64,000 nt of DNA from assembly GCF_042680125.1 (NCBI RefSeq), contig NZ_JBHTNY010000042.1, one strand, 5' to 3'. Position numbers and translations under genes: made by a program. This document shows positions 33,995-43,137 of the stretch, one piece after another; the first letter of the stretch is position 1, and each line of letters starts with the position of its first letter. The notes beneath the pieces were generated by a model. That model ran no database searches. It was not told where the DNA came from and saw nothing but the letters and a program-made list of their open reading frames with translations. The stretch is from Robinsoniella peoriensis (lineage in GTDB: Bacteria; Bacillota; Clostridia; Lachnospirales; Lachnospiraceae).

Positions 33995-34585
33995 ATGAAT
34001 AGAAGAGGAACCGAAACCCGCAGACTAATTCTCAAGAAATCATATCCGCTTTTTGCGGAAAAGGGTTTTAAAGAGGTCACCATGAAAGATATCTGTGAAT
34101 GTACAGGACTCAGCCGCGGCGGGCTATACCGCCACTACGACAGTACGTCCCAGATATTTGCTGAAATATTAGAAGAACTATTAAAACGCCAGGAAGATGA
34201 ATTTTCAGAAAAAATCAAGAAGAAGGAATCTGCAATCTGTATTCTTAACGACGTTCTGGAACGTTACCGCCTGGAAATGTTGGATTCCGGTAATTCGCTA
34301 AGTGTAGCCATCTACGAATTTTACAGCCTTCCCCAGTCAGAACATATTCCAAATGCCCTGTTGGAACAATATCTGCTGTCTAAAGAAATGTGGAGCAGAT
34401 TAATCCAATATGGGATAGAGCAGCAGGAATTCAAACAGGTGGATATTCCGGCTGTATTTGATCTGATTGTATTTTCTTATCAGGGTGTACGAATGTACAG
34501 CCGTCTTATGCCCCTTGGCAAAGATATTCCGGACCGCATTGTAAGACAGATTAAAGAATTGCTTCTGCCGCCTGAAGGCGCATGA
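33995..34585 (+). CDS. TetR-family transcriptional regulator
   Basis: 196 residues: an N-terminal TetR helix-turn-helix (MNRRGTETRRLILKKSYPLFAEKGFKEVTMKDICECTGLSRGGLYRHYDS in outline; recognition helix near residues 38-48) and a helical ligand domain. GGGGG precedes the ATG inside the repeated hairpin cassette. Its own promoter has two GACACrCGTGTC palindromes, implying autoregulation. The nucleoside phosphorylase-like gene follows after 72 nt and may be co-regulated. Confidence 0.9.
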   Translation: MNRRGTETRRLILKKSYPLFAEKGFKEVTMKDICECTGLSRGGLYRHYDSTSQIFAEILEELLKRQEDEFSEKIKKKESAICILNDVLERYRLEMLDSGNSLSVAIYEFYSLPQSEHIPNALLEQYLLSKEMWSRLIQYGIEQQEFKQVDIPAVFDLIVFSYQGVRMYSRLMPLGKDIPDRIVRQIKELLLPPEGA

Positions 34586-34657
34586 TACAAAACAAATTCA
34601 AAACAACTTTAAAACAACCTAAAAACTATTTCATTTCACTGAATAAGGAGGATTATT

Positions 34658-35425
34658 ATGGCAGTAATTTTGGAAAAATTTGATTCATCCAAGACCGCAT
34701 TTATCAATCCCTGTGATTTTATAAAACCCATAGAGCATTTTCCCGAGATCTGTATCTCCACTTTTTCTAATGATATTATCGAGAAGTTTGCCTCAAGAGA
34801 TGGGGTGGAGGTAATTGCCCATCTGTACTCAGCTAACGGAACACTGCCCGTATATAAGACCAGTTATGGCGGCGTGGATATTGCGTTCTATCTTTCCAGA
34901 GTCGGTGCTCCCGCCTGCGTTGCAGGCTTTGAAGAAATAGTCGCCATGGGTGCGCAGAAATTTGTATTATTCGGGTGCTGCGGTGTCCTGGATGATACTG
35001 CCGTAGGATCTAAACTCATCGTTCCTACTTCTGCTGTCCGTGACGAAGGCACCAGCTATCACTATGCTCCGGCTTCCTTTGAGCTGTCTGCTGAACGATG
35101 GACAACTGATGTACTGACCTCTTGTCTGGATAGATTCGGATGCTCCTATGTAAAAGGAAAAATCTGGACCACAGATGCCATATACAGAGAAACACCGGAC
35201 CGCATTGCCCAGAGAAGAGAAAATGGCTGCATCGGTGTGGAAATGGAATATGCCTCCATGCTGGCTGTTTCACAATTCCGAAATATCCCTTTCATTCAAT
35301 TTTTATATGGGGCGGATAACCTGGATTCCGATTGCTGGGAACCGCGGGATCTGGAACTCTATGGCCTGTCAAATGCTGAAAAATACATGGCACTTGCATT
35401 TGAATGCGGTCTTGCACTTGTCTGA
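34658..35425 (+). CDS. nucleoside phosphorylase-family protein
   Basis: A 255-residue protein of the PNP/UDP phosphorylase superfamily, cleaving nucleosides with phosphate or related N-ribosides. Visible motifs are GAPACVAGFEEIVAMGAQKFVLFGCCGVLD near residue 90, typical phosphate/ribose-site strands, and the active-site VEMEYASMLAVSQF near 195 with the ribose-binding Met-Glu. Substrate not assignable. AAGGAGG lies 7 nt before the ATG. The stop codon lies inside a mini copy of the dispersed AGCGTGT/ACACGCT repeat. Confidence 0.87.
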   Translation: MAVILEKFDSSKTAFINPCDFIKPIEHFPEICISTFSNDIIEKFASRDGVEVIAHLYSANGTLPVYKTSYGGVDIAFYLSRVGAPACVAGFEEIVAMGAQKFVLFGCCGVLDDTAVGSKLIVPTSAVRDEGTSYHYAPASFELSAERWTTDVLTSCLDRFGCSYVKGKIWTTDAIYRETPDRIAQRRENGCIGVEMEYASMLAVSQFRNIPFIQFLYGADNLDSDCWEPRDLELYGLSNAEKYMALAFECGLALV

Positions 35426-35445
35426 AAATTGCTTTCTGACACGCT
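35418..35445. repeat. mini copy of the dispersed repeat
   Basis: TGTCTGAAAATTGCTTTCTG followed by ACACGCT. The same core appears at 268-298 and at the right end of 9061-9218. It overlaps the stop codon of the phosphorylase gene. Confidence 0.6.
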
Positions 35446-35484
35446 CTTGCACTGTAACACTGCCGATACAGCTTTTATACACTC

Positions 35485-36387
35485 TCAGGTATGTGATAAT
35501 ACCGGAAACATACATTTTTTCTCGCGGAAAAATTCCGCATCTTTTCCTTTACCGAATAATAAGGTCTCTTCCTCCTTTACTTCATCAATCCTAAATCCAT
35601 CTTTGTCCTCTGGCGTAAACATTAGCTTAACCTGTGTAATGGTTTCATTCGCCAGCATCTCTATAACCTGTGATAATGATACTTTTTTCTGACAAAATAC
35701 TTCCGCCAGAATCAGCGTATCATCCTGATACTCTGCAAAGACAAGCGTATCCGCCTCTTCTATATAGTAAAGCTGCTCTCCATAAAACATCATTGCATAA
35801 AACATGTACAGTTCTACGTTGTTAACCATTGTCAGGCTGGAGAATGGATTTTCCAACTCCATATATTTCATTGCCAGCACTTTGTCTTTAGCCCTGTTCA
35901 GATCCAGCTTCCTTATATTTATCGGATTCTTATTTTGCTGACCTCTCATGATTTCTTTTGAATAATAGTACTGTGTTATTTTCTCAAATCCATATTTGGG
36001 ATAAAAATCTAAAACGGTATCATTTGCAAATAGATAGATCAGATCAAATCTGTCCCTGTACTCTTTTAGTACTTTTTCCATTATTAGCTTTGCAAATCCC
36101 TGTCCTCTGTATTTCTTTGCCGTCATTACCGTTCCCAGCTGGAGGTAAGTCTTACGCTGGCCAAATACATTCAATTCCATAATATTTGCCGAGATATTAG
36201 CTGCTATTTCCCCCTCACACATAACCACATACGGCACATGCTGTTTCTTCCAGAAGCCCTCCTGATACCATTTTTCAAACTGAAATCCAAAAACAGATTC
36301 GGTCAGGCTGTTATAGGCACTGCGCATATTAGCATCCTGAGGGTCGACAATTTTTATTTCCCATCTCTTTTCTATTGGTATACTCAC
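35485..36387 (-). CDS. GNAT N-acetyltransferase (Eis-like length)
   Basis: 300 residues with a GNAT acetyl-CoA loop TVMTAKKYRGQGFAKLIMEKVL near residue 95 and a C-terminal extension that could form a second GNAT-like or sterol-carrier-like domain. The N-terminus ends helical. Start is GTG 36387 with AGGAGGAG about 8 nt upstream. Function unknown. Divergent from the second GNAT gene at 36550. Confidence 0.85.
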   Translation of the reverse strand: MSIPIEKRWEIKIVDPQDANMRSAYNSLTESVFGFQFEKWYQEGFWKKQHVPYVVMCEGEIAANISANIMELNVFGQRKTYLQLGTVMTAKKYRGQGFAKLIMEKVLKEYRDRFDLIYLFANDTVLDFYPKYGFEKITQYYYSKEIMRGQQNKNPINIRKLDLNRAKDKVLAMKYMELENPFSSLTMVNNVELYMFYAMMFYGEQLYYIEEADTLVFAEYQDDTLILAEVFCQKKVSLSQVIEMLANETITQVKLMFTPEDKDGFRIDEVKEEETLLFGKGKDAEFFREKKCMFPVLSHT

Positions 36388-36549
36388 TTTATACTCCTCC
36401 TGTTATCCATACGAATTCTATATTTGTAATAATTTTGTTTTATTATACCTTATAATCATCGCCGGGACATCCATTATTGTATAAATTGTTCTTTTTCTTT
36501 TATGCATTCATTGTTATAATAAGCAAAAAAGAACTGTTAAGGAGATAAC

Positions 36550-37062
36550 ATGGAGATACGAAATACTGCAACTGATATCAGGCCCGACAAGGGGCTATCA
36601 ATCGAATGGGATCATATTAAATTGCTGGAATATAACCGGAATCTGCAAAAAGATCTTCTCCAATTCCTGGAGAATTGTATGCCCGAATCAGGAAGAACTT
36701 TTGAACCCCTGGGAAGGCACCAGGCAGTAAATGATATTCCAAATTCTTATGATGCTTTCTGGTATCTGACAGATGGAAGTCAGATTATAGGCACCGTTGC
36801 TGTTAAAAGTCTTTCTCCCGATACCTGCGAACTGAAAATGATGTATTTGTACAGCGCCTGCCAGGGAAAGGGCTTAGGCCAGAAGCTTTTAACTCACGCG
36901 ATCCGCTATTCTGCTGCGCAGGGGTATAGGAAGATGTTTCTGGATACAACACAGGAAAGCCGATCTGCTATATCCCTATACCAAAAAAACGGATTCCATG
37001 AAATTTCCCGTTATAATAATAATCCATATGCTGATGTATTTATGTTGAAAGATCTGTGCTAA
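36550..37062 (+). CDS. GNAT N-acetyltransferase
   Basis: 170 residues. GNAT domain with GTVAVKSLSPDTCELKMMYL (strands 3-4), loop YSACQGKGLGQKLLTHAI and the C-terminal ALSLYQKNGF-type motif (SAISLYQKNGFHEI). AAGGAGATAAC precedes the ATG. Substrate unknown. It converges with the HelD gene, sharing a hairpin at 37085-37118. Confidence 0.88.
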   Translation: MEIRNTATDIRPDKGLSIEWDHIKLLEYNRNLQKDLLQFLENCMPESGRTFEPLGRHQAVNDIPNSYDAFWYLTDGSQIIGTVAVKSLSPDTCELKMMYLYSACQGKGLGQKLLTHAIRYSAAQGYRKMFLDTTQESRSAISLYQKNGFHEISRYNNNPYADVFMLKDLC

Positions 37063-37084
37063 TCAGTTCACATTAACCAGTACT

Positions 37085-37118
37085 ACAGTGAACAATTCCA
37101 GCTTGAATTGTTCACTGT
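37085..37118. terminator. hairpin between converging genes
   Basis: ACAGTGAACAATT / AATTGTTCACTGT, perfect 13-bp stem with an 8-nt loop, between the GNAT and HelD genes; the HelD stop codon lies in its right arm. Confidence 0.7.
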
Positions 37119-39154
37119 GGCACTAATTTTGTAAATGAACCCTGGCATGTAAAATCCAGCTTATGCATCGCTCTTGTACATGCCACATACAAGAGGTTTC
37201 GATCCCACTCCATTCTGTAGTTCTCCCAATTGGCAAAGGGTACTGTAACCTGGTCGAATTCTAATCCTTTTGATACGGGAATAGTGGTGACGGTTACTCC
37301 GTTTTCAAACTTCGTACTGTTCAAATCTAAATAATGCACTTCACAGTCAGAAGCAAGTTCTTCATATAATAAGGCTGCCTGTGTCTGTGTTTTGCATAAT
37401 ATTCCCATAGAGCCATAACCTTTTTTATGAAACTCATCAATCTTCGTTTTTATAATGGCTACTTCTTCCTCCAGGTTCTGACAGCAGCTAATCGTCGGCT
37501 GATCTCCGTGTCTCTCAAATGCCTCTATCTTCTGATTATTTTTAATCCGTCTGGCAAATGCAATAATTTCATAAGTAGAACGATAGCTTTTATTCAGCTC
37601 TATAAATTCTGCATTTTTATACAATCTGCAGAAAATCTCACGGGAACACATATTGGAAGGCACCAGGGACTGTCCAAAATCACCCAGTATTGTTTTTTTA
37701 CAACGAAACAACCGATTGATCACTGCATATTGTACCGGGGTATAGTCCTGCATTTCATCAATTACCACATGCTGAACAAACGAGTATTCACCAATCCCTT
37801 CTATTGATGATTTCAAATACAGATAAGGATAAACATCCTCCCATTCCAGAGTATCTTTCTGCTTCATCGAAAACCAGCTTTCTTTTTGAATATATTTATA
37901 AAAATCTGCATAAAGAGAAAGTGTACTGTCGGCCAAAAACATAGATCTGAGCTTTTTCCCAATCTCATTCTGACTGGGCAAATTATCCCACCCTAAGTTT
38001 TTCGATTTAAATACCTCCCATATATCCTCTGCTATCTGCTTAAACCGCTCCATTACCGGAAGATAGCTGCAGGCATGACAGCGGTCAGCAATGTATTCTC
38101 TGGAAATAAAAAATTCCCCAAATCTGCAGTCTTTTATTTCAAAATACCTGTCAACGGCATAGCGCAGATATTTATCCAGAAGAGCCAGCATTTCCTCTGA
38201 ACCTTTAAAATTCAGTCTCTTTACATCCTCTGCGTTCTCATTCTCTATCTCTATCCACGATATATTTTTCGTAAAATTGATCTTCCCGTTTAATTCCTCT
38301 GCAGCTATCTCTGCAAAACTTAGTTCCATGATAGGTTCTTCCCCTAACTCCGGAAGAACATTAGAGATATAATCTGCAAATACTTTGTTTGGAGAAATAA
38401 TCACAACATTTGAAGCAGACAGTCTTTCCTTATTTCGATAAAGCAAATACGCTACACGATGCAGGGCAATTGAAGTTTTCCCACAGCCTGCAACTCCCTG
38501 GATAATTAATACTTCCGCCTTTTCATTACGAATAATCCGGTTTTGTTCTTTTTGAATTGTTGCGATGATATTTTTCATTTTTTCATCAGAAGTACTGCTT
38601 AACTCTCTTTGCAAAATATCATCGTCTATATTCATCGTGCTTTCCAGGACATATTCCATTTCTCCTTTTCGAATCTTAAACTGGCGCCTGCAGGTGATTT
38701 CTCCTTCTATGTTACCTATGGGCGCCTCGTAAGATGCTTTTCCCAGCTCATATTCATAATACATATTTGAAATGGGTGCACGCCAGTCAAAAATAAGCAT
38801 CTGATTCCTATCATCGGTAAACGCATATTTTCCAATATAGATCTGCTCCGGTTCATCATCCCCCTGGTAAAGAAAATTTATTTTGGCAAAATACGGTGAA
38901 TCCATAAGCTGTCCAATTCTCCTTCTTTTATCCAGTGATAAATTACCTGCCCCTTCTATCTGATTGATAGACCGCTGATTTGAGAACTTTTCCATAGAAT
39001 CCAGTTCGTTCCAATATTCCGCCAGATATCGTTTTGATTTCCGGTAATCGTCTTCACATTTAGTGACATCCTCATTGGCTTTATCAAAGGCACTTTTCAA
39101 TTGTTTTTGTGTAAATTCAAGATGGCTTTGTTCTTGTGGAAAAGGTTCATTCAT
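37112..39154 (-). CDS. HelD-like superfamily 1 helicase
   Basis: A 680-residue UvrD-like ATPase. A long N-terminal coiled-coil arm (about residues 1-75) precedes motif I GVAGCGKTSIALHR, motif II VIDEMQDYTPVQY, motif III LGDFGQSL, motif IV NKSYRSTYEI, and motifs V-VI TVTTIPVSKGLEFD and LLYVACTRAMHKL. The coiled-coil arm and size fit HelD, which frees stalled RNA polymerase from DNA and in some Gram-positives contributes to rifampicin tolerance. AAGGAGG precedes the ATG. Monocistronic. Confidence 0.9.
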   Translation of the reverse strand: MNEPFPQEQSHLEFTQKQLKSAFDKANEDVTKCEDDYRKSKRYLAEYWNELDSMEKFSNQRSINQIEGAGNLSLDKRRRIGQLMDSPYFAKINFLYQGDDEPEQIYIGKYAFTDDRNQMLIFDWRAPISNMYYEYELGKASYEAPIGNIEGEITCRRQFKIRKGEMEYVLESTMNIDDDILQRELSSTSDEKMKNIIATIQKEQNRIIRNEKAEVLIIQGVAGCGKTSIALHRVAYLLYRNKERLSASNVVIISPNKVFADYISNVLPELGEEPIMELSFAEIAAEELNGKINFTKNISWIEIENENAEDVKRLNFKGSEEMLALLDKYLRYAVDRYFEIKDCRFGEFFISREYIADRCHACSYLPVMERFKQIAEDIWEVFKSKNLGWDNLPSQNEIGKKLRSMFLADSTLSLYADFYKYIQKESWFSMKQKDTLEWEDVYPYLYLKSSIEGIGEYSFVQHVVIDEMQDYTPVQYAVINRLFRCKKTILGDFGQSLVPSNMCSREIFCRLYKNAEFIELNKSYRSTYEIIAFARRIKNNQKIEAFERHGDQPTISCCQNLEEEVAIIKTKIDEFHKKGYGSMGILCKTQTQAALLYEELASDCEVHYLDLNSTKFENGVTVTTIPVSKGLEFDQVTVPFANWENYRMEWDRNLLYVACTRAMHKLDFTCQGSFTKLVPQ

Positions 39155-39329
39155 ATTGATTCCTCCTTAGGTGTAATCATTTACTGAGAGACCATATTAT
39201 ACCGCTGATCAAATGTCTGGTGGTATAGTGGAGGGTTTCAGGGCATCTGTATTTCTTAGAGCGTGTTTTCTTGTTATGTATTTTATCCTGCAACATATAA
39301 TAGAAGAAAAAGAAAAGGAACAGATACCT

Positions 39330-39965
39330 TTGAGTGAACACTATCCTTTTGTAAATTACCCACTGCCATACAGCTATAATGCACTGGAGCCTTATATTGA
39401 TGAAAAAACCATGCACCTTCACCATGACCGCCATCTGCAGACTTACGTGGACAATCTGAATGCTATTTTAAAGGCTAATCCCCAGCTGCAAAATATGACA
39501 TTGGAACAGCTTATTCTGTATGCCCCTACTCTTCCGGCTAATATCAGAACTCCTCTGCTTAACAACGCAGGAGGTGTCTATAATCATCGTTTTTATTTTG
39601 ATAATATGACCAGCCCCGGCATCGACAGGCCTTTAGGGATATTTGCTTTTTATATCAACCAGGCTTTTGGAAGCTTTCAGAATTTTGAAGACCAGATGGC
39701 TGCGGCTGCCCTGTCGGTCTTTGGATCCGGATATGCCTGGCTGGTTGCAGATCATGACGGAACACTAAAGATTATTACTACTTCCAATCAGGATACCCCC
39801 CTCTCCATGAATCTGCATCCTCTGCTCAACCTGGATGTATGGGAACATGCCTACTATCTAAAGCACTATAACAACCGGCCTGCCTATATCCACAACTGGT
39901 TTCATGTAGTGAACTGGAAAACAGTAAGCCAGAATTATCTTGCTTTTATTAATGGTTATACCTGA
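39330..39965 (+). CDS. Fe/Mn superoxide dismutase
   Basis: A 211-residue superoxide dismutase. It starts LSEHYPFVNYPLPYSYNALEPYID and has MHLHHDRHLQTYVDNLN (first metal His), NNAGGVYNHRFYFDNM (second His), and LDVWEHAYYLKHYNNR (Asp and His ligands). I choose the TTG at 39330 as start because AAAAGGA lies 10 nt upstream and relatives begin at this point; the frame is open upstream to 39213, but that stretch has no homologous look. Metal specificity is not decidable by eye. It gives an otherwise anaerobic genome protection against oxygen exposure. Confidence 0.88.
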   Translation: MSEHYPFVNYPLPYSYNALEPYIDEKTMHLHHDRHLQTYVDNLNAILKANPQLQNMTLEQLILYAPTLPANIRTPLLNNAGGVYNHRFYFDNMTSPGIDRPLGIFAFYINQAFGSFQNFEDQMAAAALSVFGSGYAWLVADHDGTLKIITTSNQDTPLSMNLHPLLNLDVWEHAYYLKHYNNRPAYIHNWFHVVNWKTVSQNYLAFINGYT

Positions 39966-39977
39966 TTAAGAAACAAA

Positions 39978-40018
39978 TGGGATAATGCAGGAAATACATT
40001 TTCCGTCATTATCCCAGC
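39978..40018. terminator. hairpin after the SOD gene
   Basis: TGGGATAATG / CATTATCCCA stem between the converging SOD and P-type ATPase genes; the T-run is weak on both sides. Confidence 0.6.
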
Positions 40019-40050
40019 TCTTAAGGCCCTTTTATATCTTTTTCTTCTGA

Positions 40051-42702
40051 CTATCTATTTCTCATCAACACTCTTTTCATTAATTTTGCAATTTCCGATA
40101 CCAGGATTACACTGAACGCCACTACAATAATTTTGCACCACATCAGAAAATCTAACGGAACCGTACCAAAGAAGGCACCTCCAATCTGTGTGATGATTAC
40201 CTGAAGTGCAAAGGTCAATGCAAAAACTCCAAGCATCAGCCTGTTAGATGCCAGATTACAGAAGATACTGGTATCGGAAAGCTCACGGCTGTTGAATGCA
40301 TTGAACAGTTGAAAAACAACAAACAGCGTAAACAGTATGGTAGGCAGTTCTCTTTCCGCACCTCCCATAAAATTAAACCAGTGCTGAGCCATAAATACAA
40401 TTGAAATATATAGCCCGTTTATAACAATTCTTGACATCATACTTTTGGTAACTATGCTGCTATTCCGCCTGGTTGGCTGTTGTTTCATCAAATCTCCCCG
40501 GATGGGTTCCAGTCCCAGGGTAAGCGCCGGCGGTCCATCCATGATTATATTAATCCATAACAGCTGCAGTGCTGAAAACGGAGCGGCAAAACCTGCAATA
40601 ATAGAAGCCAGAACTACAACTACACTGGATAAGTTAACGGTAAGCTGAAATTGAATAAAACGCTGGAAATTCTCATATATCCCTCTTCCCCACTGAACAG
40701 CTTTTACAATCGTTGAAAAGCTGTCATCCAGGAGTACAATATCACTTGCTTCTTTCGATACTTCTGTTCCCGATATTCCCATTGCAATTCCAACATCGGC
40801 ATTTTTAATCGCAGGTGCGTCATTAATCCCGTCTCCGGTAACCGCCACCACATCACCTCTGGATTTTAAAGCTTTTACTACACGCATTTTAATCGTTGGC
40901 GTACTTCTGGCTATCACCCGTATTCTGGGCAGTGTTTCTGCCAGCTGCTCTTCGGTTAGACTCTCTAACACTTTCGCTTCTACGGCTATATGGTCATCAT
41001 CCAACAACCGCAGTTCCTTCGCAATGGCAGATGCTGTGATAATATTGTCACCTGTCAGCATTTTTACATCAATTCCCGCTTTACGGCATTTGTCCACCGC
41101 ATTACAGACATCCTTTCTGAGCGGATCCGTAATTGCCGAAAATCCATCGAAATGCAGTCCATCTTCCAGAGACTTGCGCTCCTTTTCAAAATCCACAATC
41201 AGATCCCCATGACTTTTATGGGCAAAAGCAATTACCCGAAAAGCCTTGCTTTCATACTCAAACATCTTTTCTTGTGCTTTTTCTTTTTCCTCCTTCGATA
41301 ATGCGCACATTTCCAGGATCTTCTCCGGGCTTCCTTTGGAATAAATATGATATCCCTTGGCATTATGAAGAACAGTCGTCATATTCTTTGTTTCTGAAGA
41401 AAAGGGAAATACATAAGCTGCCTGAAAACTGTTTCGTATATTTTTGTAATTGCCTACTGCCTTATTTGCAGCAACCAGCAGGGCACACTCTGTGGGATTT
41501 CCAATAAAGTGGTTCTCTCCATCTGCATACCGGATATCCGCCGTACTGTTCATGCAGAAATTGCGGATCAGATGAACATCCTTTACCTGATCCGGATACA
41601 CCATATTCATATCCTGACAGACTTTTGTGACTGTCATACGGTTCTCCGTCAGCGTTCCTGTTTTATCAGAACAGATTACATTGATGCAGCCAACGGTCTC
41701 GCAGGCTATCATTTTTTTCACCAATGCATTCTGTTTGGACATTTTTATAATGTTTATGGAAAGGGATACCGCAACAATGGTAGGCAGTCCTTCCGGCACT
41801 GCGGCAACAATCAGTACAATACTTGTAATAAAAGCTTCGGAAATGGTCTCCCATGATGCCGTCCCATGAAAAGTAAATAATAAAACCTGGAGTAAAAATA
41901 CCACTGCTGCTGCCGCAGCTCCCAAAATCGTAATTTTTTTACCAAGTACCGCTAATTTTTCCTGTAACGGAGTACTTGTTTTATCCTCAGAAGAAAGTTC
42001 CGCTGCAATCTTACCAAATTCAGTATGGTCGCCAACTCCGGTCGCTACCATCTTACCGGTACCGCTGGTAATAAAGCAGCCTGAATAAACCATATTCACC
42101 CTATCCGCCACTGGAGTCTTTTCATCCTCAATTATTGCGGTCTCATCCTTTTGTGCCGGAAGGCTCTCTCCGGTAAGCGCAGATTCATCCGCCTGAAGAG
42201 AATTGCACTCCAGTAAACGTCCATCTGCCGGAATCCTGTCACCCGTTGCCAGACATATGATGTCACCAGCTGCAATCTCCTTCTGACAGACCATCGCCAC
42301 TTCCCCATTTCGGATAACCTTTACCATGGTATCGTCTGTTATTTTACTCAGCTCTTCAAATGCCCTGGCACTTCGTCCTTCCATAATCACTGTGATTACT
42401 ACCGATAAAGCAATTGCTGCAAAAATACCAACGCACTCCAGATAATCCGCCTCTCCCCCGGTCACAGCTCTTGAAATATTCACGCCCAGCGTAATAAATC
42501 CAGCCAGAATCAGCATGATAATCATTGGTTCTCTTGCCGCTTCCCAGATTCTCCTTCCTAAAGAAACCGGTTTTTCTTTCTTCAGGATATTGGCACCGTT
42601 TTTTCTCCGGCTTTCTTCTGCCTGTTTTGATGTGAGTCCTTTGTCAACATCACTTTGAAAATACTGCACCACTTTGTCTTTCGGCTCCAGATAATATTTC
42701 AT
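40051..42702 (-). CDS. P-type cation ATPase, IIA type (Mn2+/Ca2+ exporter)
   Basis: An 883-residue P2A-type ATPase pumping divalent cations out of the cytosol. It has an N-terminal cation-ATPase domain, actuator loop with LTGESLPA, transmembrane helix 4 with AAVPEGLPTIV (the PEGL cation site of Ca2+/Mn2+ pumps), phosphorylation motif CSDKTGTLTE, MLTGDN, GDGINDAPAI hinge, and transmembrane helix 6 WINIIMDGPPALTLGLEP. About ten membrane helices. Start ATG 42702 has AAGGAGG about 9 nt upstream. The leader (42772-42894) looks like a yybP-ykoY riboswitch with terminator, so manganese is the likely inducer and probable substrate, as for YoaB of Lactococcus; this is inference. Confidence 0.9.
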   Translation of the reverse strand: MKYYLEPKDKVVQYFQSDVDKGLTSKQAEESRRKNGANILKKEKPVSLGRRIWEAAREPMIIMLILAGFITLGVNISRAVTGGEADYLECVGIFAAIALSVVITVIMEGRSARAFEELSKITDDTMVKVIRNGEVAMVCQKEIAAGDIICLATGDRIPADGRLLECNSLQADESALTGESLPAQKDETAIIEDEKTPVADRVNMVYSGCFITSGTGKMVATGVGDHTEFGKIAAELSSEDKTSTPLQEKLAVLGKKITILGAAAAAVVFLLQVLLFTFHGTASWETISEAFITSIVLIVAAVPEGLPTIVAVSLSINIIKMSKQNALVKKMIACETVGCINVICSDKTGTLTENRMTVTKVCQDMNMVYPDQVKDVHLIRNFCMNSTADIRYADGENHFIGNPTECALLVAANKAVGNYKNIRNSFQAAYVFPFSSETKNMTTVLHNAKGYHIYSKGSPEKILEMCALSKEEKEKAQEKMFEYESKAFRVIAFAHKSHGDLIVDFEKERKSLEDGLHFDGFSAITDPLRKDVCNAVDKCRKAGIDVKMLTGDNIITASAIAKELRLLDDDHIAVEAKVLESLTEEQLAETLPRIRVIARSTPTIKMRVVKALKSRGDVVAVTGDGINDAPAIKNADVGIAMGISGTEVSKEASDIVLLDDSFSTIVKAVQWGRGIYENFQRFIQFQLTVNLSSVVVVLASIIAGFAAPFSALQLLWINIIMDGPPALTLGLEPIRGDLMKQQPTRRNSSIVTKSMMSRIVINGLYISIVFMAQHWFNFMGGAERELPTILFTLFVVFQLFNAFNSRELSDTSIFCNLASNRLMLGVFALTFALQVIITQIGGAFFGTVPLDFLMWCKIIVVAFSVILVSEIAKLMKRVLMRNR

Positions 42703-42771
42703 ATCCTTTTTCCTCCTTTTTGTTTTGCAATCAAAAAGACCCAGGTACAGCACTTAAGCTATACATGGGTC

Positions 42772-42894
42772 AAAAAAAGGCGCATGTATAGTATAAGTCC
42801 TATACATGAGTCTCATTATTTAAGGCAAGCCAGACCAAATGGTCAGTATGTTGACTTGACACGTACCTTGCGATACGCCAACTACTCCCTCACG
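42772..42894 (-). promoter_or_regulatory. yybP-ykoY-like (Mn2+) riboswitch with terminator
   Basis: On the minus strand the leader has GGGAGTAG at the start of the aptamer, GTCAACATACTG in the second leg, and TGAGAC at its end. P1 pairs CGTGAG (42889-42894) with CTCATG (42805-42810). The same CTCATG begins the terminator stem CATGTATAG/CTATACATG (42800-42808 with 42783-42791) followed by a T-run, so P1 formation would exclude the terminator: an ON switch. A second hairpin with arms ACCCATGTA/TACCTGGGT (about 42740-42773) lies closer to the gene. Confidence 0.72.
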
Positions 42895-42913
42895 GGTATT
42901 TTCAATTGATGCT

Positions 42914-42942
42914 ATTCTATCATTAAGGTTTTGGGTTGTCAA
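42914..42942 (-). promoter_or_regulatory. promoter of the P-type ATPase leader
   Basis: Minus strand TTGACA (42937-42942), 17-nt spacer, TAGAAT (42914-42919). It places the transcript start about 10 nt upstream of the riboswitch. Confidence 0.75.
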
Positions 42943-42987
42943 TTACTTTTTGTAATGGACAACCTCTCAATTTATGTCCGCTTATGA

Positions 42988-43092
42988 ATAAAAACCATTT
43001 GGACTTACAGAATGAAGGGTGATGCTCCTGATCTGGAAGTATACAGCCAGAGTGATGATCTGGAAATCCGGGTTGCCGTACAGGTTAAATAA
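42988..43092 (+). pseudogene. unassigned C-terminal gene remnant
   Basis: A 34-codon open stretch with codon usage like a real gene (TYRMKGDAPDLEVYSQSDDL near the middle), no start or ribosome site, ending at a stop next to a terminator. It reads like the tail of a carbohydrate-active or dehydrogenase-like protein, but I cannot name the family. Confidence 0.3.
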
Positions 43093-43095
43093 AAA

Positions 43096-43137
43096 ATGCC
43101 AATCCATGGAATATTCTCCTGCGGATCGGCATTTTCA
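43096..43137. terminator. terminator after the first GPH transporter
   Basis: AAAATGCCAATCC and GGATCGGCATTTT pair around ATGGAATATTCTCCTGC, with T/A-rich flanks; serves the minus-strand transporter gene. Confidence 0.75.
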
